Assembly (NCBI GenBank): GCA_016294985.1
Contig: JAECRW010000005.1
Span: 1 to 26,116, forward strand
Reading direction: 5' to 3'
Origin: Candidatus Sifarchaeum marinoarchaea
Lineage (GTDB): Archaea > Asgardarchaeota > Sifarchaeia > Borrarchaeales > Borrarchaeaceae
Length of the DNA: 26,116 nucleotides
Each line of letters begins with the position of its first letter. Within the stretch, counting starts at the first letter, position 1. Positions 1 to 7,933 of the stretch are shown here, one piece after another. Made by a program: the position numbers and the translations under genes. The notes beneath the pieces were generated by a model. The model saw nothing but the letters and a program-made list of their open reading frames with translations. It was not told the DNA's origin and did not search any database.

Positions 1-943
1 GTGACCCAGCTTCGCAGATGACCGAGGTCGTCAGATTAATCACTCCCAGATCGGTGGCCATCACACGATTCGCACGCAATGGTTGCCTGTGTGGTGAGTG
101 TTGTTGAGTATGAGTGTGATCCTCCACAGACCAGGCACATTCCAGAAAAGGCAGTGTCAAGCCACTTTTCAGCGTGAGATAGCGTAAGGTCGGAGGATAT
201 AATTTGCTATTGGGAGAAGTAATACGTGGTTGAATTTTGGCAGGGATTGACAGGGTAAACTCCCGCCATGCCCAGTGAGCTGGTTGTGAGGGCTGGGCAC
301 GGCAGGGTACTTTCACTCGAATATTGATGAAGGTCGGAGTGTCTTCATGCTGCCAGTCATAGCGGATTGCATGCCCGTCATCTGGGCTGTAGGGCAGCGT
401 GAACGACTGAATGCGCGGTGTTACCACCGCGGTATAAGGAAACTGCAGTAAGAGGTTTAAATCCAAGCCGAGTTGATAGTAGTAGCGCCTGAACATGCGT
501 AAGGTTTGACGAATTAACGCCCAACGATAATATGTGCCTTCAAAATTGGCTAAGGTGAGGGCTACGGTGCGCACTAAGCTATCGAGGTTGCCTTCGACTC
601 CCGTGAGTTGCACGATCCTTAATACGTCATAATAACACTGTTTGCGGACGGCTTGGGAACGGAGAATGCGCCCCACCTGCTCGGCAATGCAGCGTCTAAT
701 GCGTGACGGAAGATAAATCGTATCGCCAGTAGAGGTGGTTAGGCTGACCCGCTGTTCGTTGATGACTTTGTAGGCTTTTTTCTTACGCGAGGAATCCGGG
801 ATATCAACCCAGTGATCCGACCACAAAGCTGCTAACAACTGTTGAGCGGCGTGTAGAACCAAATCCCGTAACATATCCAACTGGTGACGTAAGGTGGTGT
901 CCTGCGGGAGTTTTAGTGGATAACTCAGAGTCAGAGACGTCAT
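1..943 (-). CDS. tnpB: TnpB-like RNA-guided nuclease/transposase accessory protein, 3' end cut by window edge
   Basis: A frame starting at ATG 943 stays open to base 1, giving 314 codons with no stop. The N-terminus (SLTLSYPLKLPQDTTLRHQL) resembles the first strand and helix of TnpB/OrfB proteins. Near the cut end, residues 294-305 read VMATDLGVINLT, a good match to the RuvC-I motif of TnpB with the catalytic aspartate at residue 298. The RuvC-II and RuvC-III motifs and zinc ribbon would lie beyond the edge. In well-known TnpB proteins of about 400 residues the first RuvC aspartate is near residue 190, so the recognition region here is about 100 residues longer. A GGGGAAG sequence 11 bases upstream of the ATG could be the ribosome site. 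The frame upstream is open only to a TAA at 986-988 and has no other start. The class call is fairly firm; activity cannot be judged without the rest. Confidence 0.72.
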   Translation of the reverse strand, partial: MTSLTLSYPLKLPQDTTLRHQLDMLRDLVLHAAQQLLAALWSDHWVDIPDSSRKKKAYKVINEQRVSLTTSTGDTIYLPSRIRRCIAEQVGRILRSQAVRKQCYYDVLRIVQLTGVEGNLDSLVRTVALTLANFEGTYYRWALIRQTLRMFRRYYYQLGLDLNLLLQFPYTAVVTPRIQSFTLPYSPDDGHAIRYDWQHEDTPTFINIRVKVPCRAQPSQPAHWAWREFTLSIPAKIQPRITSPNSKLYPPTLRYLTLKSGLTLPFLECAWSVEDHTHTQQHSPHRQPLRANRVMATDLGVINLTTSVICEAGS

Positions 944-1022
944 GAGTGAACTGCTTCCCCTGTGGTGTGGGTGATAGTTGCGGTATTAGCTGCGTTAACG
1001 ACACTACTATAGGGGAAACATG

Positions 1023-1103
1023 CTATAAAAACGCCGCGTTTTTATATCTATGGAATAGTTGTCTATAACACGATACATTTGTCTATAAGCATGTCAACTA
1101 TAA
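1023..1103. repeat. Iterated TTATAG motifs and hairpin at the IS end
   Basis: On the minus strand TTATAG occurs four times (plus-strand CTATAA at 1023-1028, 1063-1068, 1083-1088 and 1098-1103). Two of the copies share a 10-base core (plus-strand TTGTCTATAA at 1059-1068 and 1079-1088) exactly 20 bases apart. Between the first and second copies lies a 7-bp hairpin, AAAAACG/CGTTTTT, with a 3-base loop at 1027-1043. IS200/IS605 ends are known to use subterminal hairpins for strand recognition. The TTATAG copies could be recognition repeats or promoter elements for tnpB. This reading is an inference from position. Confidence 0.5.
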
Positions 1104-1181
1104 CCACCCAGAAGTTTGTTGAATGATTCACAGGATGATATTCTTTCTTTATTGCCTATGAAAGGCTGTTCTACTGAAACT

Positions 1182-2135
1182 CTACGAAATAAACCAGCCT
1201 ACAACCCATCCACATTCTCGCACAAATTCTAAAGGGATAGTAATAAATGCCCCAAGTAGCGATTTTCCTGTTCTATATTTGATAATTAATCCTAATGAGA
1301 TGAAATAGCAACCTGTGAGAAAAACTAAACCTAAAAAATAGAGATATAGCGCCCAAAAAAGAAAGGAAAGTCCCCAAAACACGAATGTTAAAAAAAGAAG
1401 TGGGAATGAGATTAAATATGCAATTCTTTTTTTCGTGATGAGAGAAGGATGACGCTCTAGTTTTTTTTCCACGTAAACGTGGCTTTTCCCTAGTTTGTAT
1501 TTCTTTTTAAGGAGCGCAGAGAAGGAAGCTACGTAGTTGTGTTGAACCACCGCATAAGGCGTATAGATAAGACGATAACCTGCTTCCTGAAGCCTAGAAC
1601 AAAGTTCATTCTCATCATGACCATATTTTATTTTTGGATCAAAAAGACCCACCTCGACGATGGCAGATTTTCTGAAAGCCATGTTACATCCAACAAAATA
1701 TTTAGTTTCTTTAATATCCGATCCCTGATCGTAATCTGGAGCAAATTCACGATTGAACAGAGTATTTGTAATGGGAATTACCTTTCCGCTTACACCAGCC
1801 ACTTTCTCATTCTCAAAAGGTTTGACAAGGTTTTCCAGCCAGTCCATCTCGGCAATTGCATCATCATCAAGAAACACCACAATATCGCCCTTACAGTGGG
1901 ATACCCCCAAATTACGTGCTGCAGAAATCCCGCCTCTCTTAGGTTCTTGAACAATTTTAATGGGATATTGCTTGATTACATCGAGAGTACAATCCGTTGA
2001 ACCGCCATCAACAACAACAGTTTCACAGTTTGAATACAATTGAGGCATTAATGATTCCAAACAGCGTTCCAAGTCTCTACAACGGTTATATGTAATTATA
2101 ATGACAGAAACCAATGGCAACTCGTTTTTACTCAC
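1182..2135 (-). CDS. Family 2 glycosyltransferase with C-terminal membrane segments
   Basis: This is a GT-A fold enzyme that would transfer a sugar from a nucleotide donor to a lipid-linked or membrane acceptor on the cytoplasmic face. The N-terminus holds the nucleotide-binding strand VSVIIITYNR (residues 9-18), then GGSTD (44-48) and the metal-binding FLDDDA (88-93). HDENEL at 173-178 sits where GT2 enzymes carry the ED catalytic-base motif. Residues 239-263, 264-286 and 295-315 are hydrophobic and should anchor the protein. The start is GTG, directly abutting the TAA of the upstream gene (TAAGTG), with GAGGTG inside that gene's last codons as ribosome site, so translation is probably coupled. 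It is the last gene of a three-gene minus-strand run. The sugar is unknown. Confidence 0.9.
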   Translation of the reverse strand: MSKNELPLVSVIIITYNRCRDLERCLESLMPQLYSNCETVVVDGGSTDCTLDVIKQYPIKIVQEPKRGGISAARNLGVSHCKGDIVVFLDDDAIAEMDWLENLVKPFENEKVAGVSGKVIPITNTLFNREFAPDYDQGSDIKETKYFVGCNMAFRKSAIVEVGLFDPKIKYGHDENELCSRLQEAGYRLIYTPYAVVQHNYVASFSALLKKKYKLGKSHVYVEKKLERHPSLITKKRIAYLISFPLLFLTFVFWGLSFLFWALYLYFLGLVFLTGCYFISLGLIIKYRTGKSLLGAFITIPLEFVRECGWVVGWFIS

Positions 2136-3347
2136 TTACCCACCTCGTTCATTAATATAAAGTTGCAGTAATTTTTGAGCGCATAGACGCCATGTGAAAT
2201 CTTTCTCAACCCGTTTCCTAGCATTTTTTCCCATCAATTTGGCATTATCTTGATTTGATAGAAGATCTATTATCTTATCCGCAAGTAGATCTGAATTTTT
2301 GGAAGGAATAAGAACCCCCTCATGTCCATCTTTGATTAACTCTGGAATTCCTGAAACTTTTGATGCAATAATAGGGGTTTCACATGCCATTGCCTCAAGA
2401 ATAACTTTCGGACAAGGATCATAAAGGGTTGGAAGCACAAAAACATCTGCCATCGAGTAATATTTTGGTAATTCTTGGTTTGGAATTTTATCCATCAACT
2501 TTACAAAAGGAGTAATCCTAAGATTTGTGACGGTTTCTCTGAGAATATTCCAGTATACATCGGTTCGTAGCCATTTCGGTGTTCCCCCTACAGCAAGAAA
2601 GAATACATTCGGAAAACGCTTAGAAACCTTTGGTATCGCTCTTAATAAGTAAGGAAGCCCTTTTCTTAGACCAAAATGTCCAACAAACAGCACAACAAGT
2701 TTATTACTCAGGCCGAGTTGCTTTTTTAGTTTTAAACCTTCTTGTGTTTTCTTAAATAAATCTATATCTACTCCATTGTGCACAACGCGAATTTTCTGAC
2801 CCGGAATTCCATAATATTTTATCAATTCGTCTTTTATTGCGTTACTAACAGCAATTAAAATATCAGCACGCTTCCACATCGCCTTTTGTCTCAAAAGAGA
2901 AATGGTATTCCAAAAGTTTGTTTTTAGTGCAGCTGAAAATGAATACTTTATAGGGGATGCAATTTGTTGTGCCATCCCTCCCAGTGTCGTCGTGTGAATG
3001 TGATTAAATAGCGGTTTCTTTATAGAGGTCAAACTTCTCGTAAGGCTATATAAGAGGCTCGAAGTAGCATGAGCGTGAACTATATCAATTTTTCTATATT
3101 TATCTAATTCTTTCAACTTTTTTATCGCATAGAAATTATAGGGCTGCTTTACTCTGTGAACAAATATATCATCAGGTGATTCCTTCAAGGGTGTTTGCTT
3201 ATCAATTGCGGCAATTACATGAACTTCGGCTCCAAGTTTGACCTGTTCTTTGGATATATAATAAAAAACGGGCTCTAGCCCAAAAGTCATTCGTCCTTTT
3301 TGTGGAAACGATCTGACAAGTCGACAAACAGTTTGATCAGAAAACAT
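2136..3347 (-). CDS. Family 4 glycosyltransferase (GT-B fold)
   Basis: A retaining GT-B glycosyltransferase of 403 residues, a normal GT4 length. The acceptor half is residues 1 to about 190, including HAHATSS at 91-97. The hinge carries HNGVD (190-194). The donor half has the strand LFVGHFGLRKG (220-230). The usual E-x7-E donor motif appears as D310-x7-E318 (YDPCPKVILEAM), so the first acidic residue is Asp. The following ACETPIIASKVSGIPELI is typical of the family. It lies between two GT2 genes: 25 bases separate it from the upstream stop, and its own stop touches the downstream GTG. GAGAAGG upstream of the ATG is a plausible ribosome site. It probably adds one residue to the same glycan as its neighbours; the sugar cannot be read from sequence. 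Confidence 0.9.
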   Translation of the reverse strand: MFSDQTVCRLVRSFPQKGRMTFGLEPVFYYISKEQVKLGAEVHVIAAIDKQTPLKESPDDIFVHRVKQPYNFYAIKKLKELDKYRKIDIVHAHATSSLLYSLTRSLTSIKKPLFNHIHTTTLGGMAQQIASPIKYSFSAALKTNFWNTISLLRQKAMWKRADILIAVSNAIKDELIKYYGIPGQKIRVVHNGVDIDLFKKTQEGLKLKKQLGLSNKLVVLFVGHFGLRKGLPYLLRAIPKVSKRFPNVFFLAVGGTPKWLRTDVYWNILRETVTNLRITPFVKLMDKIPNQELPKYYSMADVFVLPTLYDPCPKVILEAMACETPIIASKVSGIPELIKDGHEGVLIPSKNSDLLADKIIDLLSNQDNAKLMGKNARKRVEKDFTWRLCAQKLLQLYINERGG

Positions 3348-3372
3348 TCGCTAGCCTTCTCTTCGTTCTTCC

Positions 3373-4410
3373 TTATGACTTTATGAAACCAGCAATCAAT
3401 CCTACAATAAAAGAGTAATTTAAGAGCAAACTAATGAAGGGATATACAAGAATCGCGAGAATGTCTTTTTTATCCTTTTTTGCGGAATAAAGACGCGCCA
3501 TTTTCCTCAAATATGGAATAATGATAAAAAGACCGGTGATTATCAAAAGATACGGGAAAATGAAAGAGAAAGAAATGAAAGAAACTACACATAGGATAAG
3601 AAGAAAAGGGAACGCCAAGAAGTATAATAATTTAGGTACATACATTTTCCAATATTTCTTAAATTTACTCTGTCCTTTAACTTCTGAAGAAGTTGTTTCA
3701 GTGGAAGTTGTTTTGGCAGAAAGCTTGCCCATATTATACTGGTGACGCATACTCTTTGTCAAGGTGTCAGGGAGATTGTGCCACCATAATGCAGATGGTT
3801 CATATTCAAGTCTATAGCCCATTTTTAATGCTCCTCTTGTCCAAGAAGTGTCTTCCCCGTACATAGAATCGTCAATTCCGATCTGGTCAAGTATTTCTTT
3901 TCTCATGAACCAACCTGCAATTAAGCCCTTTGCCGCCTTTTTTCTTACCAATTGAGGATTCAGCTCATAAAAAAGATAATTCATTTCACGAATTCTAGCC
4001 ATAATCGTATCTTTAAATTTCCACATCCTCATGCATCCAAATACTCCACCCACCTCTTGATCTTGAAAATGTCTGATACATTTTTCAATGAATTGTGGCT
4101 CATAATAAGCATCTGCCTCTGGAAAAAAAACTATACTTCCGCTTGCCATCGTAAGACCTATTTTACGAGGTCTTGCTGCAGCGATGCCTTCAATATGCTT
4201 TATTCTCTCATATTTCACGGGAAATTTTTGAACAATCTGAGGCGTTTTATCGTCAGACTCATCATCGATTACGATGATTTCTCTTGTCTTGTAACTTTGA
4301 CTTACTAGTGATTGTATACATTGTTCGATAGTACGCTCTTCGTTCCTGACAGAAACAATAATTGATATAAATGGCTGAGAATTTACTTGAGGGTGATTAT
4401 CAAATTGCAT
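3373..4410 (-). CDS. Family 2 glycosyltransferase with C-terminal membrane segments
   Basis: A 345-residue GT2 enzyme. ISIIVSVRNEERTIEQCI (15-32) is the nucleotide-binding start of the fold, followed by VIDDESDDKT (47-56). The metal-binding motif is FFPEADAYY (95-103), an ExD form of DxD. GED at 185-187 is the likely catalytic base and RHQYNMGK at 222-229 corresponds to the Q/RxxRW-like loop. A short Ser/Thr-rich linker (about 231-245) precedes hydrophobic segments at 260-280, 281-300 and 316-342. It is the first gene of the three-gene minus-strand run. The start ATG has GAGG nine bases upstream. It diverges from the GT4 gene at 4538 across a 127-base gap that must hold both promoters. Confidence 0.9.
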   Translation of the reverse strand: MQFDNHPQVNSQPFISIIVSVRNEERTIEQCIQSLVSQSYKTREIIVIDDESDDKTPQIVQKFPVKYERIKHIEGIAAARPRKIGLTMASGSIVFFPEADAYYEPQFIEKCIRHFQDQEVGGVFGCMRMWKFKDTIMARIREMNYLFYELNPQLVRKKAAKGLIAGWFMRKEILDQIGIDDSMYGEDTSWTRGALKMGYRLEYEPSALWWHNLPDTLTKSMRHQYNMGKLSAKTTSTETTSSEVKGQSKFKKYWKMYVPKLLYFLAFPFLLILCVVSFISFSFIFPYLLIITGLFIIIPYLRKMARLYSAKKDKKDILAILVYPFISLLLNYSFIVGLIAGFIKS

Positions 4411-4537
4411 GTTTAAATGCCTCTAAGGCTTAGAAATTCCTATAAGGTTATCAATTTTACTGCAATGTCGAGACAAATGGAAATATTCTTGAAACAAATG
4501 ATATTTTATTATTTCTCAGCAAGGGAATGTACATAAT

Positions 4538-5698
4538 ATGAAAATCGCGCAAGTTAGCGTATACTACCATCCTGCAATGATAGGTGGCATAGAATGGTAT
4601 ATACGTAATATATCAAAGGAATTAGTCAAAAGAGGTCACGAGGTTCATCTTTTTACAGTAAATTCAAAAGATGGAAAAATATTGGGACCTTCCGAAGAAA
4701 TCTTTGAAGGTATATATATTCATCGTTTACCACTTTTATTTGACTTGAGTTATCGGCTGAAGTTTTGGCCAACTCTATTATTGCGTATTATGAGAGAGCA
4801 ATTCGATATATTTCACGTCTATGATTATCTAACGACGCATGCAATGCTCGTACCCATGCTAAACTTTTTAAAAAAAGTGAAAACAGTCCTTATGATTTAT
4901 GATATTCATCATCTTGTACCTCGTCGTGCTGTAAAATATATTCCACTTGCACTTTTCGACAAGTATTTCTCTCGATTTATTCTAAGATGCTATGATAGAC
5001 TTTTAATTCGAACTAATCTTCTTACTTATCCAATTCTCAAAATGGGTGCAAAAAAAGAACAGTTAAAGATAACGCCGTCTGGAATACGATCGGAAAGTCT
5101 TAGAGAATATGATGGTGGTGTTTTTAAGGAGAAATATGGGATTGATGGGCGTATTATATTATATTTAGGTAGACTTCATCCAATGAAGGGGCCTCAAGTC
5201 CTAATAAAGGCAATCCCGTATATAATTGAGCGTCTACCTGACGTAAAATTCGTCTTTATAGGCCCGGATCAAATCGGCTATCAGAAAGTTCTTGAAAATC
5301 TAAGTAAAAAACTTCATGTAGAAGACTATGTAAGCTTTCTCGGTCCAATCTATAATATTAAAGAAAAAATGCAAGCTTATGCCGCATGTGAAGTTTTTGC
5401 TTTACCGAGTGGATATGAAGGATTTGGTCAAGTTTTAATTGAAGCAATGGCTCAAGGAAAGCCGATTGTCGCAACAAATGCCGGAAGCATTCCTAATGTA
5501 GTGTCTGATCAAAAAGAAGGATTTTTAGTTAATTACGGAGATCATAGGGGATTGGCTTCCAAGATAAAGCAACTGCTACTCTCTCCAAAACTAGCGAGAG
5601 CACTAGGAAACGAAGGAAGAAAAAAGGCGAGACGATATACGTACGAAGAATTAGCAGTACAACTCGAAAACATTTATTTAGAGTTACAGTCAGAATAA
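4538..5698 (+). CDS. Family 4 glycosyltransferase (GT-B fold)
   Basis: A 386-residue GT4 enzyme with a canonical start, MKIAQVSVYYHPAMIGGIEW; the glycine pair at 16-17 forms the acceptor-side loop. The hinge region is TPSGIRSESL (179-188). The donor half opens with LYLGRLHPMKG (208-218), which contributes the phosphate-binding Arg and Lys of this family. The E-x7-E motif is intact (E294 and E302 in YEGFGQVLIEAMAQGKP). AAGGGA lies 11 bases before the ATG, a rather long spacing. The gene is followed after 42 bases by the 730-residue membrane protein on the same strand and is probably co-transcribed with it. Confidence 0.92.
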   Translation: MKIAQVSVYYHPAMIGGIEWYIRNISKELVKRGHEVHLFTVNSKDGKILGPSEEIFEGIYIHRLPLLFDLSYRLKFWPTLLLRIMREQFDIFHVYDYLTTHAMLVPMLNFLKKVKTVLMIYDIHHLVPRRAVKYIPLALFDKYFSRFILRCYDRLLIRTNLLTYPILKMGAKKEQLKITPSGIRSESLREYDGGVFKEKYGIDGRIILYLGRLHPMKGPQVLIKAIPYIIERLPDVKFVFIGPDQIGYQKVLENLSKKLHVEDYVSFLGPIYNIKEKMQAYAACEVFALPSGYEGFGQVLIEAMAQGKPIVATNAGSIPNVVSDQKEGFLVNYGDHRGLASKIKQLLLSPKLARALGNEGRKKARRYTYEELAVQLENIYLELQSE

Positions 5699-5740
5699 GA
5701 AGACTTAAAAAATTTTGAAGGAAATTTAATAGGCGTCAAA

Positions 5741-7933
5741 ATGAAACGAATTCGAATTTTTATAATAGTATTGATTATTTGCACAACATTATTCATTTCG
5801 GCATCATTTATAGGGGCTATTTCTTCTAGTTCAGCAGAGAATGCATCCAGCAACCCTAATGACTTCAATCAAATTGCAGAAATTACGAAGAATACTGCGA
5901 TTGTAACTCAGTTTTTCTATTTGAGTAATCAATATGCAATTTACGGGGAACTATCATCCAACATTGTTGTTGAGGTAGAACTATACATTATAACGCAACC
6001 TGCAAAAAATCCTGTTTTATCAATCCCCTATTTCGGATCAGTGCAGGCGGTTAGATCTCCGTCATATATTTCATATAAATATGATATAGATACGTGGGGT
6101 CATCAAGCGTTAGAATTTAAGATACCAAAAACAACAAAATATGTTAAAATCTCTGTAGAATACAAGGAACAAAATCTACTTTCAATAATGTACAGAAATT
6201 TTATGAAACTCTATTATGATACTCAAAACGTCAAATTTACAAGAGTTCACAATTTAAACACAGTCTATGAAAATTATATTTCTTTTATTCTGCCAGATGA
6301 TGCAGAATTTTTGTATGGTTTTCCTTCTGCAAAAGGAAATATTATTAAGTCAACTGAGAGCGAGTTTACAATAACAGCAGATAACAGAATGTATTTGTAT
6401 ATAGCGTATCAATCCAAAAGACTGAAGATTTATTCAACTCTCCTCTCGTTACCACTCCTATTTCTCGTACCGTTTATGTTTGTATCAAGAACACAAAAAT
6501 TTTTTAAACGAAGAATAAGAAAAATATCACGATCATCAGTTTATAGAAAACTTCTCCATATAATGCGTCAGGTTCATCCTATGCGTTTTGCAGTGGCGCT
6601 CTATATACTTACCACAATGTTAATGTTTTCGTTATCCATATCGGTGGGACCTAATCCTGACGCAACAATCGTTATCATCGCGGATAATTTTGATGAGATT
6701 GCATCTCATATTCACGAGAAATATCCAAATGCAAATACTTTTCAATATTGGTCAGTAAGAAGTCGATTAAATCAAATACGTGATGCAAGACAATTAGATT
6801 TGTTTATTATTGGTTATTATCCAAACCCTGCTGAATTTATTGTAAATGATGTTATAGTATCTTCAGATAACGCTAGGGTAGTATTACTAGAACAATATAT
6901 AGACACACCGCTGGCGGCAGCGATATATGCTGAATATAGACTGGATACTCAAGGAAAAGATGTAAAAATAAAATCGTTAGATGGCGCAAGGGGGGTAGTC
7001 GGCACAATCTATGGTGAAAGAAGTAGAGTACACCGCTTATATACTCCATCTTCAAATTTATTTATGGCTTCGTGTGCTATTATTGCGTTCTTATCTCTGC
7101 TTCATATTTATGCTGCAGGAATGGTAATCACAGCATCAGCAACGCCTCCAGCTACAAAACCAATAACCGAAGTATTTTTGCAAGCAATTATAGCAACTTT
7201 TGCGATATTTTCTTTTACTATGATCAGTTTCTTTTCGGTAAGCAAATTGATCACAGTTGTTCTTGGAGTTCACGGAGCATCGGGTGTAGTTGACGGATAT
7301 CCAATTACAGCCATTGGATATCTTCCAAATCTTCCGCCGCCCTTTCCAGCCTTTGGAGGAGGCAATATTTTGCGCGCAGGATTCGGCGCTTTAGGAATGA
7401 TTACAGTAATATATATCAACCACATCAAAAGCATTCTAAAAATTGATCTCATACTATTTGTATGTTTATTAGGCGGATTACTTGTATTGGCTGCCTCGCC
7501 TTATTTCGGTCCATTTATTGTAGGATTGGCAGTCGTTTTTGCTACTTCGGGCATTGGTCCTGTTTCAGGGGCTGCTCGTTTCGTAGCAGCAGATATTTCA
7601 CTCTTTCTCTTCACATTTGCAGGATTTTTTGACCTGGGAAAATATTCCCGTGGTATAATGCTCTTCTTCGCGTCTGTGATTCCTTTAACGATAACCCGAA
7701 AACTCTCAAAAAGGGCTCGCACGCCTGTATTTTTAGTTATGGTCCCGCTACTGGCTAGAGGATTAATGCGTCTTGGTGAGATGAATCCATATACTCTCAT
7801 AAATAGCGCAATTCCTGGTCTCCTTTTTGGAGTGGCACTTGCGGCATTATTCCTCATGTTAAACGCCCTTGTATATGCTCTTTTTAGAGTATCGATAAGA
7901 GTAAAGCAATGGGTTAGATCGTTTGAAAGATGA
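5741..7933 (+). CDS. Unrecognised 730-residue membrane protein with two extracytoplasmic domains
   Basis: I do not recognise this family. Residues 5-27 form a signal peptide or membrane anchor. Residues 30-230 are a mainly beta-rich soluble domain, presumably outside the cell. A helix at 231-248 leads to a strongly basic cytoplasmic loop (about 250-282), then a second helix at 283-303. Residues 305-435 look like an alternating alpha/beta domain, with strands TIVIIADN (309-316) and LDLFIIGYY (352-360). The C-terminal part (437-717) has about eight hydrophobic segments, interrupted by a Gly/Pro-rich loop (511-546) containing PNLPPPFPAFGGG. A basic tail ends the protein. It follows a GT4 gene by 42 bases and its stop directly touches that of the convergent GT4 gene. 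The topology suggests an envelope-assembly or export role rather than a glycosyltransferase, but that is inference only. Confidence 0.85.
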   Translation: MKRIRIFIIVLIICTTLFISASFIGAISSSSAENASSNPNDFNQIAEITKNTAIVTQFFYLSNQYAIYGELSSNIVVEVELYIITQPAKNPVLSIPYFGSVQAVRSPSYISYKYDIDTWGHQALEFKIPKTTKYVKISVEYKEQNLLSIMYRNFMKLYYDTQNVKFTRVHNLNTVYENYISFILPDDAEFLYGFPSAKGNIIKSTESEFTITADNRMYLYIAYQSKRLKIYSTLLSLPLLFLVPFMFVSRTQKFFKRRIRKISRSSVYRKLLHIMRQVHPMRFAVALYILTTMLMFSLSISVGPNPDATIVIIADNFDEIASHIHEKYPNANTFQYWSVRSRLNQIRDARQLDLFIIGYYPNPAEFIVNDVIVSSDNARVVLLEQYIDTPLAAAIYAEYRLDTQGKDVKIKSLDGARGVVGTIYGERSRVHRLYTPSSNLFMASCAIIAFLSLLHIYAAGMVITASATPPATKPITEVFLQAIIATFAIFSFTMISFFSVSKLITVVLGVHGASGVVDGYPITAIGYLPNLPPPFPAFGGGNILRAGFGALGMITVIYINHIKSILKIDLILFVCLLGGLLVLAASPYFGPFIVGLAVVFATSGIGPVSGAARFVAADISLFLFTFAGFFDLGKYSRGIMLFFASVIPLTITRKLSKRARTPVFLVMVPLLARGLMRLGEMNPYTLINSAIPGLLFGVALAALFLMLNALVYALFRVSIRVKQWVRSFER

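Larger units (their letters stand above)
1..1110 (-). mobile_element. IS200/IS605-type (IS1341-like) element, partial
   Basis: This stretch is visibly richer in G+C than everything to its right. It carries a TnpB-like gene reading off the left edge, preceded on the minus strand by a non-coding end with a hairpin and repeated TTATAG motifs. That arrangement fits the left end of an IS200/IS605-type element. The outer boundary near 1100-1110 is estimated from the last TTATAG copy (1098-1103) and the change in base composition. No target duplication is expected for this class and none was seen. The other end, any TnpA gene and the guide RNA region lie outside the window. Confidence 0.6.

Noticed and set aside
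51..151. A CxxC...CxxC zinc-ribbon-like reading on the minus strand near the left edge
   Set aside because: It lies in a frame different from the one containing the RuvC-I motif and would precede that motif, so it cannot be the TnpB zinc ribbon; chance reading.
804..1004. A 66-codon minus-strand frame starting MSLTQLIPQL
   Set aside because: It overlaps the TnpB-like gene in another frame and has no recognisable protein features; the frame from 943 carries the RuvC-I motif.
1539..2000. A 153-codon plus-strand open frame
   Set aside because: It is antisense to a clear GT2 gene and its translation has no family features.
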